Assembly: GCF_001713355.1 (NCBI RefSeq)
Contig: NZ_CP016448.1
Location: 1,612,001 to 1,676,000 of the forward strand
Direction of reading: 5' to 3'
Source: Methyloversatilis sp. RAC08
GTDB lineage: Bacteria; Pseudomonadota; Gammaproteobacteria; Burkholderiales; Rhodocyclaceae
Length of the DNA: 64,000 nt
The notes under the pieces were generated by a model. That model made no database searches. It saw nothing but the letters and a program-made list of their open reading frames with translations, and was not told the DNA's origin. Positions within the stretch are counted from its first letter, which is position 1. Each line of letters begins with the position of its first letter. Shown here piece after piece: positions 52,148 to 61,379 of this stretch. The position numbers were made by a program, and so were the translations under genes.

Positions 52148-53043
52148 ACGTACATCTCCTCGGGCGCGGGTTCGAACACGTGGGCGTGCTTGACGCCGGG
52201 CAGGTGGGCGAGCGAGCGGAATTCCGACGCGATCGCCACATAGTCGTCGGTTTCGGCGACCACCGCGGGCTTGCAGGCGAACGGGTCGCGGATCAGCGCG
52301 AGCTTGTCCGGCGTCCCCATCAGGAAGGTGTAGAAACCGTCCATCTCGTCGAAGCCGCGTTGCAGCGCCGCCTCCAGCTCATCGCCTTCGCGCAGCCGCC
52401 ATTCCAGAAAGCGGCAGGCCGCTTCGGTGTCGTTGTCGGTGTCGAAATGGATGCCGTGCGGCTGCAGCTTGCGTCGGATGTCATTCGGGTTCGACAGCGA
52501 GCCGTTGTGCACCAGGCAGAAATCCTCGCCGGCGGTGAACGGGTGGGCGCGGTCCGGCGTCACCGCAGATTCGGTCGCCATCCGTGTGTGACCGACCAGG
52601 TGCGAACCCTTCATCGACTTGAAGTCATAGCGCTCGGCCACTTCGGCCGGCGTGCCGACGTCCTTGTACAGGTCGATGGTGCGGCCGGTGCTCAGGATGT
52701 GCAGCTTCGGATGGTGTTCGCGCAACCAGCGCTTGATCATGTCCGGCGCCACCGCGAACGACAGCACGGCGTGATTGTTCTTCACGTCGATGATCGCCTC
52801 GACATCGAGGTGGTCCTTCAGCGCGTGCGTCAGCCCGTGCCAGTTGAAATCCGCGCCTTCTTCGGTCAGCCCCGAATACAGGCTCAGCTTGCGCGAACCT
52901 TCGGCCAGCGGATCGGCAAACACCGCCAGACCGGCCGAATCCGGCCCGCGTTCGGTCATGCCGATCAGCATGGGCACCATCAGCTCGCCCAGTCTTTCCT
53001 TCAGTGCCGGTGTCTTCACCAGCAAACCCACGATTCCACACAT
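52135..53043 (-). CDS. mgsA: N-methylglutamate synthase subunit A (class II glutamine amidotransferase)
   Basis: The 302-residue protein starts MCGIVGLLVKTPAL; Cys 2 becomes the N-terminal nucleophile. MTERGPDSAGLAVF, VGHTRMATESAVTPDRAHPF, CLVHNGSLSNPNDIRR and DTEAACRFLEWRL are the GlnB/PurF-type amidotransferase motifs. In the N-methylglutamate pathway it releases methylamine from gamma-glutamylmethylamide for transfer. It follows gmaS by 19 bases, so it is in the same transcript. Confidence 0.92.
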   Translation of the reverse strand: MCGIVGLLVKTPALKERLGELMVPMLIGMTERGPDSAGLAVFADPLAEGSRKLSLYSGLTEEGADFNWHGLTHALKDHLDVEAIIDVKNNHAVLSFAVAPDMIKRWLREHHPKLHILSTGRTIDLYKDVGTPAEVAERYDFKSMKGSHLVGHTRMATESAVTPDRAHPFTAGEDFCLVHNGSLSNPNDIRRKLQPHGIHFDTDNDTEAACRFLEWRLREGDELEAALQRGFDEMDGFYTFLMGTPDKLALIRDPFACKPAVVAETDDYVAIASEFRSLAHLPGVKHAHVFEPAPEEMYVWNA

Positions 53044-53062
53044 ATCGGTTCTCCGGGGATGA

Positions 53063-54403
53063 TCAGAAAAATTCGAGGTAGCTCTGCACTTCCCAATCGG
53101 AAACGTGGCGCATGTACTCGACCCACTCCATATGCTTGAGGCGCAGGAACTCGTCGACGACCGGACCCAGTGCAGCCCGGATCACGTCGTCCTTCTCGAG
53201 CGCCAGCAGCGCTTCATGCAGGTTCTGCGGCAGTACGCTGATGCCGGCCGCGTCGAGCTGGGCCTGGCTGTAGTCGTACAGGTTGTCGTTGTTCGGCGCG
53301 CCCGGATCGAGCTCGTTGTTCACGCCATCCATGCCGGCGGCGATCACTGCGGCGGTGGCCAGATAGGCGTTGCAGGACGCGTCGGGCAGGCGCAGTTCAA
53401 GCCGGCCGCCGGGGCTGCGGATCATGCCGCTGCGGTTGTTGCCGCCATAACAGATGTAGGCCGGTGCCCAGGTGGCGCCGGTCAGCGAGCGGCCGACCAC
53501 CAGACGCTTGTATGAATTGACCGTCGGGCAGCACAGCGCAGCCAGCGCCGGTGCGTGCTTGAGCAGGCCGGCCGCCCAGTGGTAGGCCAGCTTCGACAGC
53601 GCCAGACCGTGCTTGTCGGACTTGTCCTCGAACAGGTTCTTCTTGCCGCCGGGCGCGGTTTCACCGATCGACATGTGCATGTGCAGACCGTTGCCCGGGC
53701 GGTTCGAGAACGGCTTGGGCATGAAGGAACAGATCAGGCCCAGGTCGGCGGCGATTTCGGCGGCACCCATCTTGAAGAAGGTGTAGTGGTCGCAAGAGGT
53801 CAGCGCGTCGGTGAAGGTGTAGTTGATTTCGAACTGGCCGTTCGCGTCCTCGTGGTCGATCTGGTAGACGTCGATGCCGACCGCGCGCAGCGATTCGGAC
53901 AGCCGTTCGAGAAACACGCGGGCACGCGACAGACCCTTGTAGTCGTAACAGGGCTTGGCCAGCGTGTCGCCGGCGTCGGCCGGCAGGATCTTGCCCTCGA
54001 CCTTGCGCAGCAGCGAGAACTCCGGCTCCATGCCGGTGTAGAAGGTCCAGCCGCGCGACTTGAACTGTTCGAGCTGCTTCTTCAGCACCACGCGGGCGTC
54101 GAATTCGTGCGGCGTGCCGTGCGTGTGACCGTCGCAGGCGATGCGCGCATAGCCCGGCTGCCAGGGCACCAGCGACAGCGTCGAGGCATCGCCGACCGCC
54201 ATGTAGTCGGCATCGACATTGGGCGTCATGCCCATGCCCCAGATCGCGAACCCGGCAAAGCCGGCGCCATCGCTCACCACGGTATCGTAATGTTCGACCG
54301 GGACCGACTTGGTCTTGGCCGAACCGTGGATGTCGACGAACTGTGCCAGCAGATACCTGACCTTGTTGTCTTTCAGAAACTGCTTTGCTTCGCTCGGTGT
54401 CAT
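53063..54403 (-). CDS. gmaS: Gamma-glutamylmethylamide synthetase
   Basis: The 446-residue protein is a type III glutamine synthetase homologue. Visible parts are [21 protein letters not shown], the metal-binding [55 protein letters not shown] and the arginine-rich [19 protein letters not shown]. The position between mgd and mgs genes marks it as GmaS, which ligates methylamine (not ammonia) to glutamate with ATP. The N-terminus is taken at ATG 54403 with AGGGAGAAA upstream. It would be the entry enzyme for methylamine here. Confidence 0.93.
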   Translation of the reverse strand: MTPSEAKQFLKDNKVRYLLAQFVDIHGSAKTKSVPVEHYDTVVSDGAGFAGFAIWGMGMTPNVDADYMAVGDASTLSLVPWQPGYARIACDGHTHGTPHEFDARVVLKKQLEQFKSRGWTFYTGMEPEFSLLRKVEGKILPADAGDTLAKPCYDYKGLSRARVFLERLSESLRAVGIDVYQIDHEDANGQFEINYTFTDALTSCDHYTFFKMGAAEIAADLGLICSFMPKPFSNRPGNGLHMHMSIGETAPGGKKNLFEDKSDKHGLALSKLAYHWAAGLLKHAPALAALCCPTVNSYKRLVVGRSLTGATWAPAYICYGGNNRSGMIRSPGGRLELRLPDASCNAYLATAAVIAAGMDGVNNELDPGAPNNDNLYDYSQAQLDAAGISVLPQNLHEALLALEKDDVIRAALGPVVDEFLRLKHMEWVEYMRHVSDWEVQSYLEFF

Positions 54404-54440
54404 GTCATTTCTCCCTGTCGCCCGCTGTTGTTCAGTCTCG

Positions 54441-55079
54441 TTAAGCCTTGACGCCGACCGCGCCGCCGCCCAGATCGCCCGCCACCTCGACCAGCGTGAG
54501 CCACAGATAGCCACCCCATGTGCCGTCGCACCACAGACGGACGATCGGGCCATCGGCGCTGTCGAGGGTCAGCGCGGTCACGCCCACGCCGACCATGGAC
54601 GTCATCACCAGCGCCGGTGCCGCCAGCGTGGAAAAATCGAAGGCGCAGGTCTGGCGCAGCAATTCGGGTATCTGCGTACCGGTGAGCACCAGTGCGGCGT
54701 CGAAGCGCGGCACCGGATAGACGCGCTCGCCCGGCGGCTGCGCCATCAGCGCGGCCGTGCGCGTGCCGCCCGGCGCATCTTCGATCAGGTATTCGGTCAC
54801 GCCGAGGCGCGCCACCAGCGTGCCGTCGGCGAGTTGCAGGAAGCTGTTCGGCTGCGCCGGCGTGTCGATGCCTTGCGCATTGAGCCAGGCCGCTGCGCCG
54901 GCGCCCTTGACGCCGGCACGATGAAGAAAGCTCACATCGCCGATGCCGGCGCTCGCGCGCTTCCCTGCTTCGTCACCGCCGAAGGACGCGACAACCTGCA
55001 TCCGTTCGCGGGTGGTCCAGTCCCGGGCGAGTGGCGCCTGCACGTCGAACAACGGGCTGATGCGCAGTGCTGCGTTCAT
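54441..55079 (-). CDS. mgdD: N-methylglutamate dehydrogenase subunit D (sarcosine oxidase gamma-like)
   Basis: The 212-residue protein matches the gamma subunit of heterotetrameric sarcosine oxidase, a distant GcvT-like fold: [69 protein letters not shown] and [21 protein letters not shown]. It stabilises the folate-binding half of the alpha subunit. It overlaps mgdC by four bases and precedes gmaS by 37 bases. Operon and family assignments agree. Confidence 0.87.
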   Translation of the reverse strand: MNAALRISPLFDVQAPLARDWTTRERMQVVASFGGDEAGKRASAGIGDVSFLHRAGVKGAGAAAWLNAQGIDTPAQPNSFLQLADGTLVARLGVTEYLIEDAPGGTRTAALMAQPPGERVYPVPRFDAALVLTGTQIPELLRQTCAFDFSTLAAPALVMTSMVGVGVTALTLDSADGPIVRLWCDGTWGGYLWLTLVEVAGDLGGGAVGVKA

Positions 55080-57976
55080 GTCGCCTCCTTCTGGCGGGCA
55101 TCTGTCGGGTCGAAGAACGGGGTCGTGCAGACTTCGGCCGGCACCATCGATCCATCGGTGACGCGGATCGACAGCGCCGTGCCGGGTGCGGTCATTTCGG
55201 GCGGTACGAAGGCGAGACCGATGTGGCGACCCACATTCGGGCTCCACGAAATGCTGGTCACGCGGCCGACGATGTCACCACCATCGATGATCAGATGGCA
55301 TTCCTGTGGCGCCTGGCCGAGGTGGTTGGCGGGCAGCATGAAGCCGACCAGCTTGCGTTTCAGCGGCAGCTTCCTGATTATTTTCAGTGAGCGCTGGCCG
55401 GTGAAGAAGGGTTTGTCGAGCTTGACCGCCCAGTCCATGCCGACCTCGAACGGATGGGTCAGGCCGTCGGTGTCCTGGCTGACGATGAGGTGGCCCTTTT
55501 CCAGCCGCAGAAGGCGCTGCGCTTCGACGCCGAAGGCGCCGATGCCGGACGCCTCGCCGGCCTTCATCAGCAGATCCCACAGCACCGGACCATACTCGGC
55601 CGGCACATGGATTTCGTAGCCCCATTCGCCGACGAAGCCGACCCGCATCATGCGCACCGGTACGCCGGCCACCCGGCCGGACCGCACCGCGAGGTAGGGG
55701 AAGGCGGCCGATGACAGATCCATGTCGGTCAATGTGGCCAGCACGGCGCGCGACGCCGGTCCGGCGAGATTCATCGCCGAGTACGCACCGGTCAGGTTGA
55801 CCAGCCCGCAATCGAGCCGCCATTCGGTGTTCAGGCGCGACAGTTCGCGATACACCGTGGCGGAACCGGACGAGGTCGTCGTGAAGTAGAAGACATCATC
55901 GGCCACGCGCGCCACGACGCCTTCGTCGGCCAGCACGCCGGAGTCGTCGCACATCACCGCGTAGCGCGTGCTGCCGACCTTCATGTTGTCATAACGGCCG
56001 GTGTAGACGCGGTTCAGGAATTCTGCCGCCTGCGGACCGCGCACTTCCAGCTTGCCCAGCGTGCCGACGTCGATCAGACCGACCGCCGAACGCACCCGTG
56101 CCACTTCGGCGCGCACACAATCGGTCGCTGAACGACCTTCGACCGCGTAGTAGGCCGGCCGCTCCCACGCACCCGCCTGCATGAACACGGCACCCAGTGC
56201 GGCATGGCGACCATGCAGCGGCGACTGGCGCTGCGGGCTGAAGCCGCGGCCAGCCAGATGCGACAGCGGCACCGGGTGGAAGAATGGCCGCGCGGTGGTC
56301 GTGCCGACCTGCTGCGGCGACTTGCCGGTCAGGCGGGCCAGGATGCGCAGCGCCGTCATGTTCGAATGCTTGCCCTGGCTCGGCCCCATGCCGACAGTCG
56401 AGAAGCGCTTCATCAACTCGATGTTGTCGTAGCCCTCCTGCACCGCGTTCTCGAAGTCCTTCACCTGCAGGTCTTCGTCGAAATCGACGAAGTTCTTGCC
56501 ATCCGGATGGGCGACGATGGGCCAGGCGTGCGACGGCGATTCGGTTTCCGGCTGGATGACCGCGTCGATCGCGCTCGGGAAGCCGGCGTGCGCCGCGGCG
56601 GCGGCACCCGCGCGCCGGCCGTCGGCAATGCGCGACTCGATGCGGTAGGCGCCATTCACCCGGCCACAGGCGAACACGCCCTGCGGCAGCACATTCGGCA
56701 CGAACTGCTGCAGACCGTCGTCGAAACGCATCTTCGTGCCGGCCTGGTACAGCAGGTTGGCGGCCGGCGACCAGCCGGTGCTCATGGCCAGCCCGTCGCA
56801 ATCGATGCGCCGCTGCGAACCGGCGACCACAGAGCCCGCCGCATCGACGCGGCACACCGTGACGCCGGCCAGCGCACCGCGGCTGTCGGCATGCGCCTCA
56901 TACACTGCATGGCCGGTCAGCAACTCGACGCCGCGGCTGCGCAGCGCGTCGAGTTCGGGCGATGCCGGTACTTCGGCGCGCATGTCCAGCACGGCAGCGA
57001 CGGCGCCGCCTGCGGTCAGCACATCGAGCGCGACGCGATAGCCGTCGGCGTTTGCCGCCAGCACCACGCTGCGCTGCGCCGGCAGCACGGCATAGCGATA
57101 GATCAGGCGCTGCATGGCCGAACCGTTCATGACGCCCGGCAGATCGTTGTTGCGGAATACGGCCGGCTGCTCGAACGCACCGCTGGCAACCACCACCGCC
57201 ACGGCACGCATCTTGGTCATGCGTTCGGCGTCGATCAGCGGCACCCAGTTGTCGGCGTAGTAGGCGCCGGCACAGGTGCCTTCGAGCAGGCGGATGCGGG
57301 TGTGTGCCTTGACGCGTTGCAGCAGTTCCCGGGTGTGCTCGCGGCGCGCGATGTCGCCACCGAGCTGGAACAGGCCACTGCCGCCGGCATGCGCATTTTC
57401 GTCGACGACGACCACCTTCGCGCCGGCGTCTGCCGCGGCCAGCGCGGCGGACAGGCCGGACGGACCGGCGCCGATCACCAGCACGTCGCAGAAGTCATAG
57501 CGCTTGGGCGTGCGCACATGCGGCGTGTCGAAATCGAGCACGCCCAGACCGGTGATGCGGCGGAACATGCGTTCCCACTTCGGGAACAGCCGCTTCGAAT
57601 GGAAGGCCTTGTAATAGAAGCCGACCGGCAGGAAACGCGCGAACAGGCCGAGCACGCGGGCGCGGTCGTTGGCGACGCCGCCGAAGGTATTGACGGCCGT
57701 CAGGTCCATGCCATCGCGCAGCGCGACGACATCGCCGCGGGTGTTCAGGCGCGGGCCGTCCTGCAGCATGACATTCACGTCATGGTTGGCGGCCGACAGG
57801 ATGCCGCGCACCCGGTGGTACTTGAAGCTGCGGCCGAGTGCGCGCTGGCCGGCGGCCCACAGCGCGCTGGAAATGCTGTCGCCGGCAAGACCTTCGAAAG
57901 CGGATCCCTCGAAACGGAAGCGGACGACCGTACTGCGGTCAATCCACTCGTCGGGCATGGCGGGCAGGCGCTTCAC
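55076..57976 (-). CDS. mgdC: N-methylglutamate dehydrogenase subunit C (sarcosine oxidase alpha-like)
   Basis: The 966-residue protein has the two-part alpha-subunit architecture. The N-terminal half has the region FEGLAGDSISSALWAAGQRA, then the dinucleotide-binding fold VIGAGPSGLSAALAAADAGA and an amine-oxidoreductase core with NDLPGVMNGSAMQ and ACGRVNGAYRIESR. The C-terminal half is a GcvT-type aminomethyltransferase/folate domain (SRYAVMCDDSGVLADEGVV-type strand, GEWGYEIHVPAEYG, LRLEKGHLIVSQDTDGLT). It passes the formaldehyde unit from N-methylglutamate to tetrahydrofolate in homologous systems. The mgdB and mgdD genes overlap it by four bases on each side. Confidence 0.92.
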   Translation of the reverse strand: MKRLPAMPDEWIDRSTVVRFRFEGSAFEGLAGDSISSALWAAGQRALGRSFKYHRVRGILSAANHDVNVMLQDGPRLNTRGDVVALRDGMDLTAVNTFGGVANDRARVLGLFARFLPVGFYYKAFHSKRLFPKWERMFRRITGLGVLDFDTPHVRTPKRYDFCDVLVIGAGPSGLSAALAAADAGAKVVVVDENAHAGGSGLFQLGGDIARREHTRELLQRVKAHTRIRLLEGTCAGAYYADNWVPLIDAERMTKMRAVAVVVASGAFEQPAVFRNNDLPGVMNGSAMQRLIYRYAVLPAQRSVVLAANADGYRVALDVLTAGGAVAAVLDMRAEVPASPELDALRSRGVELLTGHAVYEAHADSRGALAGVTVCRVDAAGSVVAGSQRRIDCDGLAMSTGWSPAANLLYQAGTKMRFDDGLQQFVPNVLPQGVFACGRVNGAYRIESRIADGRRAGAAAAAHAGFPSAIDAVIQPETESPSHAWPIVAHPDGKNFVDFDEDLQVKDFENAVQEGYDNIELMKRFSTVGMGPSQGKHSNMTALRILARLTGKSPQQVGTTTARPFFHPVPLSHLAGRGFSPQRQSPLHGRHAALGAVFMQAGAWERPAYYAVEGRSATDCVRAEVARVRSAVGLIDVGTLGKLEVRGPQAAEFLNRVYTGRYDNMKVGSTRYAVMCDDSGVLADEGVVARVADDVFYFTTTSSGSATVYRELSRLNTEWRLDCGLVNLTGAYSAMNLAGPASRAVLATLTDMDLSSAAFPYLAVRSGRVAGVPVRMMRVGFVGEWGYEIHVPAEYGPVLWDLLMKAGEASGIGAFGVEAQRLLRLEKGHLIVSQDTDGLTHPFEVGMDWAVKLDKPFFTGQRSLKIIRKLPLKRKLVGFMLPANHLGQAPQECHLIIDGGDIVGRVTSISWSPNVGRHIGLAFVPPEMTAPGTALSIRVTDGSMVPAEVCTTPFFDPTDARQKEAT

Positions 57977-58230
57977 CGGTCATCTCCATATAGATAGGTA
58001 CGCAGCACAAAATCCTTCTCGGTATCGCGCTCGGCGATGAACCAGGTGTTCGACGGCGTGTGGCACCACCACTCCTTCTTCACGCCGGGTGCGCCATTGC
58101 GGTTGAATACGTAGGCGGCCCACTCGTCATCGCTGCAGGCGTCGGGATCCGGCATCGGGCGGATTTCGCCCCAGTAGACGAATTCAGATACCGGCCGCGT
58201 GCCATTGACCGGACAGGTCATCAATTTCAT
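57973..58230 (-). CDS. mgdB: N-methylglutamate dehydrogenase subunit B (sarcosine oxidase delta-like)
   Basis: The 85-residue protein is a delta-subunit homologue: TCPVNGTRPVSEFVYWGEIRPMPDPD, then DEWAAYVFNRNGAPGVKKEWWCHTPSNTWFIAERD. In sarcosine oxidase delta, zinc is held by a CxxC-type pair near the N-terminus; here the pair reads CPVNG, so one ligand is missing or replaced and a Cys sits at WWCH instead. This may be normal for the N-methylglutamate branch. It overlaps mgdC by four bases. Confidence 0.87.
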   Translation of the reverse strand: MKLMTCPVNGTRPVSEFVYWGEIRPMPDPDACSDDEWAAYVFNRNGAPGVKKEWWCHTPSNTWFIAERDTEKDFVLRTYLYGDDR

Positions 58231-58272
58231 GTCGTCGCTCCTGCGGTCTGGCGAAGGAATACGGGCATAGCT

Positions 58273-59514
58273 TCAGTGACCCACACTTGCCGCCCCCTTC
58301 TCGCCGGTCAGCGCGTAGTTGCGGAAGCGGTCCAGCGAAAAACCGGTGATCAGTTCGTGCGGCTTGTCGTTCGCCACCGTCCAGGCCATGGTCTTGCCGC
58401 AGACCGGCGTCGCCTTGAAGCCCCAGGTACCCCAGCCGGAATCGAGGTAGAAGCCCTCGACCGGCGTCATGCCCATGATGGGTGCGAAGTCGGGCGTCAT
58501 GTCGGCCATGCCGGCCCACTGGCGCACCACCTTCACGTGCGACAGGAAGGGGAACATGTCGAGCAGGTGCGCCGACAGGCCTTCCGGGAAGTCGAGCGTC
58601 GAGCGGGTCGATTGCACTTCGTACGGATCGAGCGAGGCGCCCATCACCAGTTCGCCGCGCGAACTCTGGCTGACGTAGATGTGCAGGCTGCCCGACACCA
58701 GGATGGAATCGAGCCAGGGCTTCATCGGCTCGCTCACCATCGCCTGCAGCGGGTGGATGTAGATGGGCGTCTTGATGCCGACCATGTCGGTGATGCGCGG
58801 CGTGAAGCCGGCCACCGCACAGATCACCTTGCTGGTCGCGATGAAGCCGCGCGTGGTGTGCACGCCGACCACCTTGCCGCCCTTCACTTCGATGCCGGTG
58901 ACTGCCGTCTGCTGGTGAATTTCCGCGCCGCGCATGTCGGCGCCCCGGCCGTAGCCCCAGGCGACGGCGTCATGTCGCGCAACGGCGCCGGGCGCGTGGT
59001 ACAGCGCGCCCTGGATCGGCGCGTGGCCGCCACAGGACAGGTCCATCTGCGGCGTGGCGCGCTTCACGTCTTCCGGCCCGACCACTTCTGACGCGATGCC
59101 GTAGTGCTTGTTCACCTCGGCGCGCCAGCGCATCGTGCGCATCGCCGAATCGGTGTGAGCCAGCGTGAAGTGACCGCGGGTCGAGAAGAACAGGTTGAGG
59201 TCGAACTCGGTCGACAGGTCCTGCCACAGCTGCACCGACTTGTCGTAGAACTTGACGCCTTCGGGCGTCAGGTAGTTCGAGCGGATGATGGTGGTGTTGC
59301 GGCCGGTGTTGCCGCCACCGATGTAACCCTTTTCGAGCACCGCGACGTTGGTGATGCCATGGTCGCGCGCCAGATAGTAGGCGCTGGCCAGCCCGTGGCC
59401 GCCGCCGCCGATGATCACCACGTCGTACGAAGGTTTCAGCGTGTCGTGGGTCGTGAACATCCGCGGTTCCGGATGTGATTTGGACAGACCGAACCGCAAT
59501 AGGCGCCAGGGCAT
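58273..59514 (-). CDS. mgdA: N-methylglutamate dehydrogenase subunit A (sarcosine oxidase beta-like flavoprotein)
   Basis: The 413-residue flavoprotein is the first gene of the operon. It has the FAD fold VVIIGGGGHGLASAYYLARDHG, GGGNTGRNTTIIRSNYLTPE and the segment HAPGAVARHDAVAWGYGRGA, where the covalent FMN His lies in sarcosine oxidase beta. The C-terminal GWGTWGFKATPVCGKTMAW closes the DAO fold. It catalyses oxidation of the N-methyl group. ATG 59514 adds a short basic leader before the conserved fold; the start could be a later ATG at MFTTHD. It diverges from the XRE-cupin regulator. Confidence 0.92.
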   Translation of the reverse strand: MPWRLLRFGLSKSHPEPRMFTTHDTLKPSYDVVIIGGGGHGLASAYYLARDHGITNVAVLEKGYIGGGNTGRNTTIIRSNYLTPEGVKFYDKSVQLWQDLSTEFDLNLFFSTRGHFTLAHTDSAMRTMRWRAEVNKHYGIASEVVGPEDVKRATPQMDLSCGGHAPIQGALYHAPGAVARHDAVAWGYGRGADMRGAEIHQQTAVTGIEVKGGKVVGVHTTRGFIATSKVICAVAGFTPRITDMVGIKTPIYIHPLQAMVSEPMKPWLDSILVSGSLHIYVSQSSRGELVMGASLDPYEVQSTRSTLDFPEGLSAHLLDMFPFLSHVKVVRQWAGMADMTPDFAPIMGMTPVEGFYLDSGWGTWGFKATPVCGKTMAWTVANDKPHELITGFSLDRFRNYALTGEKGAASVGH

Positions 59515-59595
59515 GAAAGTTTCCGTAGTTCCAGACAGAAGGGGGGGCCGCCGAAGCGACTCGCTTCACGACAATGTTCGTGTGAAGCAACTTTA

Positions 59596-59629
59596 GTTCA
59601 AATCATGAACCTTTTGAAGCAGGAGTCAA
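59596..59629 (-). promoter_or_regulatory. Putative mgdA promoter overlapped by an inverted repeat
   Basis: On the minus strand a -35 TTGACT (59629-59624) is 17 bases from a -10-like ATGATT (59606-59601). A GTTCA/TGAAC repeat with a 5-base spacer (59596-59610) covers the -10. A second inverted repeat, GCTTCAC (59563-59569) / GTGAAGC (59582-59588), lies between this and mgdA. Either could bind the divergent regulator. Confidence 0.55.
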
Positions 59630-59695
59630 CAAAAATTCGTACGATGAAACTTGGCACGTAAAATCGCGCACAGCCAGAACAGGGAGGCCACAACA

Positions 59696-60301
59696 ATGAG
59701 CACGCAAGACAGTGCGATGGAAGGCGAACTCGAGCGCTACCTCGGGACCACGATCCGCGAGCTGCGCCGCGCGCACGGGCTGACGATCGCCGACATTTCG
59801 GACCGCGCCGACATCAGCCGCGGCATGCTGTCGCGCATCGAGAACGGCCAGACCGCCACCAGCCTGGACGCGCTGTCGCGCATCGCGCGCGCGCTCGGCG
59901 TGTCGCTGTCGGCGCTGTTCAAGGACTACGAAACCGAAGGCGGCGGTGCGCAGCTGGTGAAAGCCGGCGAAAGCATGGAAGTGGCGCGGCGCGGCACGAA
60001 AAGCGGCCACACCTACCACCTGCTGTCCTACCACCAGGGGCCGACCAAGCTGTTCGAGCCCTTCCTGATCACCATCGAACAGACCTCGGCCACCTTTCCG
60101 GTGTTCGAGCACCCGGGCACCGAATTCATCTACATGCTGGAAGGCCGCATCGACTACCGCCACGGCAAGACCATCCACTCGCTGGAACCGGGCGACGCGC
60201 TCACCTTCGACGGCAATGTGCCGCACGGCCCGGAAAAGCTGACCGAAGTGCCGATCCGCTTCCTGTCGATCATCATCTATCCGGAGCAGGCGCACGAGTG
60301 A
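59696..60301 (+). CDS. XRE-cupin transcriptional regulator, probable control of methylamine genes
   Basis: The 201-residue protein has an N-terminal XRE helix-turn-helix (about 17-75; IRELRRAHGLTIADISDRADISRGMLSRIENGQT reduced to pattern) and a C-terminal cupin (about 125-195; FEHPGTEFIYMLEGRIDYRHG, LEPGDALTFDGNVPHGPEKL). The cupin likely senses a small ligand, perhaps N-methylglutamate or a relative. It diverges from mgdA across 181 bases. A TAAAAT (59659-59664) is a candidate -10 for its own promoter; AGGGAGG precedes the ATG. Confidence 0.88.
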   Translation: MSTQDSAMEGELERYLGTTIRELRRAHGLTIADISDRADISRGMLSRIENGQTATSLDALSRIARALGVSLSALFKDYETEGGGAQLVKAGESMEVARRGTKSGHTYHLLSYHQGPTKLFEPFLITIEQTSATFPVFEHPGTEFIYMLEGRIDYRHGKTIHSLEPGDALTFDGNVPHGPEKLTEVPIRFLSIIIYPEQAHE

Positions 60302-60413
60302 AGGGGGCCGGCGATCTGCCCGGTGTCTCTCGACAGGCGGAACTCGCGGGCTTTAAATCTCTCTGTGCGGCAGCATCTGAAAAGCCTGCACCTCATCCCG
60401 GCCGGAGAATCCC

Positions 60414-60863
60414 GTGAAAACCTACGCCAAGACCCCCGAAGCCCTCGCCCGCCTGACGCCCGAGCAGTACCGCGTGACGCAGCAGAACGGCACCGAATAT
60501 CCCGGTACCGGCGAGTACCTGAAGAATCACGAACCCGGCATCTATGTCGACATCGTGTCGGGTGAGCCGCTGTTCGCCTCATCCGACAAGTTCGAGTCCG
60601 GCTGCGGCTGGCCCAGCTTCACCAAACCCATCGAGCCGGCGCACGTGACCGAACTGCGTGACGCCTCGCTCGGCATGGTGCGCACCGAAGTGCGCTCGGC
60701 GCACGGCGACAGCCACCTCGGCCACGTGTTCAACGATGGCCCGCGCGAGCGTGGCGGCCTGCGCTACTGCATCAACTCGGCGTCGCTGCGCTTCGTCCAC
60801 CTGAAGGACATGGCGGCGGAAGGCTACGGCGACTGGATCGATCAGGTCGAGGTGCCGCGATGA
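60414..60863 (+). CDS. msrB: Peptide-methionine (R)-S-oxide reductase MsrB
   Basis: The 149-residue protein reduces R-methionine sulfoxide. It has [22 protein letters not shown] (Cys 64), [17 protein letters not shown] and the catalytic Cys in [14 protein letters not shown] (119). The four zinc-binding cysteines of many MsrBs are absent: the usual CxxC sites read YVDIVSGEP and RSAHGDSH. It is therefore the zinc-free form. It starts with GTG at 60414. It overlaps msrA by four bases. Confidence 0.94.
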   Translation: MKTYAKTPEALARLTPEQYRVTQQNGTEYPGTGEYLKNHEPGIYVDIVSGEPLFASSDKFESGCGWPSFTKPIEPAHVTELRDASLGMVRTEVRSAHGDSHLGHVFNDGPRERGGLRYCINSASLRFVHLKDMAAEGYGDWIDQVEVPR

Positions 60864-61363
60864 GCAGCGAACGCGCAGTGCTGGCCGGCGGCTGCTTCTG
60901 GGGCATGCAGGACCTGATACGCAAGCTGCCCGGCGTGCTGAAAACCCGCGTCGGCTACACCGGCGGCGATGTGCCGAATGCCACCTACCGCAGCCATGGC
61001 ACGCACGCCGAAGGCATCGAGATCGTGTTCGACCCGGCGCTGATCAGCTATCGGCAGCTGCTCGAATTCTTCTTCCAGATCCACGACCCGACGACGAAGA
61101 ACCGCCAGGGCAACGATCGCGGCCTTGCCTACCGGTCGGCGATCTACTGGGTGTCGGATGCGCAGCGCGACGAGGCGCTGCGCACCATCGCCGATGTGAA
61201 TTCGTCAGGCCTTTGGCCTGGGCCGGTGGTGACCGAGGTCGAACCGGTGGGCGACTTCTGGGAAGCCGAACCGGAACACCAGGACTATCTGGAGCGCATT
61301 CCGAACGGTTACACCTGCCACTTTCCGCGCGCCGGCTGGGTGCTGCCGCGCAGCGATCAATGA
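60860..61363 (+). CDS. msrA: Peptide-methionine (S)-S-oxide reductase MsrA
   Basis: The 167-residue protein reduces S-methionine sulfoxide. The catalytic Cys is in [19 protein letters not shown], with [41 protein letters not shown] and [17 protein letters not shown] second Cys in YTCHF could serve for recycling. It is cytosolic. Coupling to msrB gives the cell repair of both sulfoxide isomers from one transcript. Confidence 0.94.
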   Translation: MSSERAVLAGGCFWGMQDLIRKLPGVLKTRVGYTGGDVPNATYRSHGTHAEGIEIVFDPALISYRQLLEFFFQIHDPTTKNRQGNDRGLAYRSAIYWVSDAQRDEALRTIADVNSSGLWPGPVVTEVEPVGDFWEAEPEHQDYLERIPNGYTCHFPRAGWVLPRSDQ

Positions 61364-61379
61364 GCGCCGGCGATATGTT

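Noticed and set aside
53063..54403. Ordinary glutamine synthetase for ammonia assimilation
   Set aside because: The sequence is a type III-like homologue, but its place between N-methylglutamate dehydrogenase and synthase genes makes gamma-glutamylmethylamide synthetase far more likely.
51458..59514. Classical heterotetrameric sarcosine oxidase plus glutamate synthase genes
   Set aside because: All parts are homologous to these enzymes, but the combined order with gmaS and split glutamate-synthase domains is that of the methylamine N-methylglutamate pathway.
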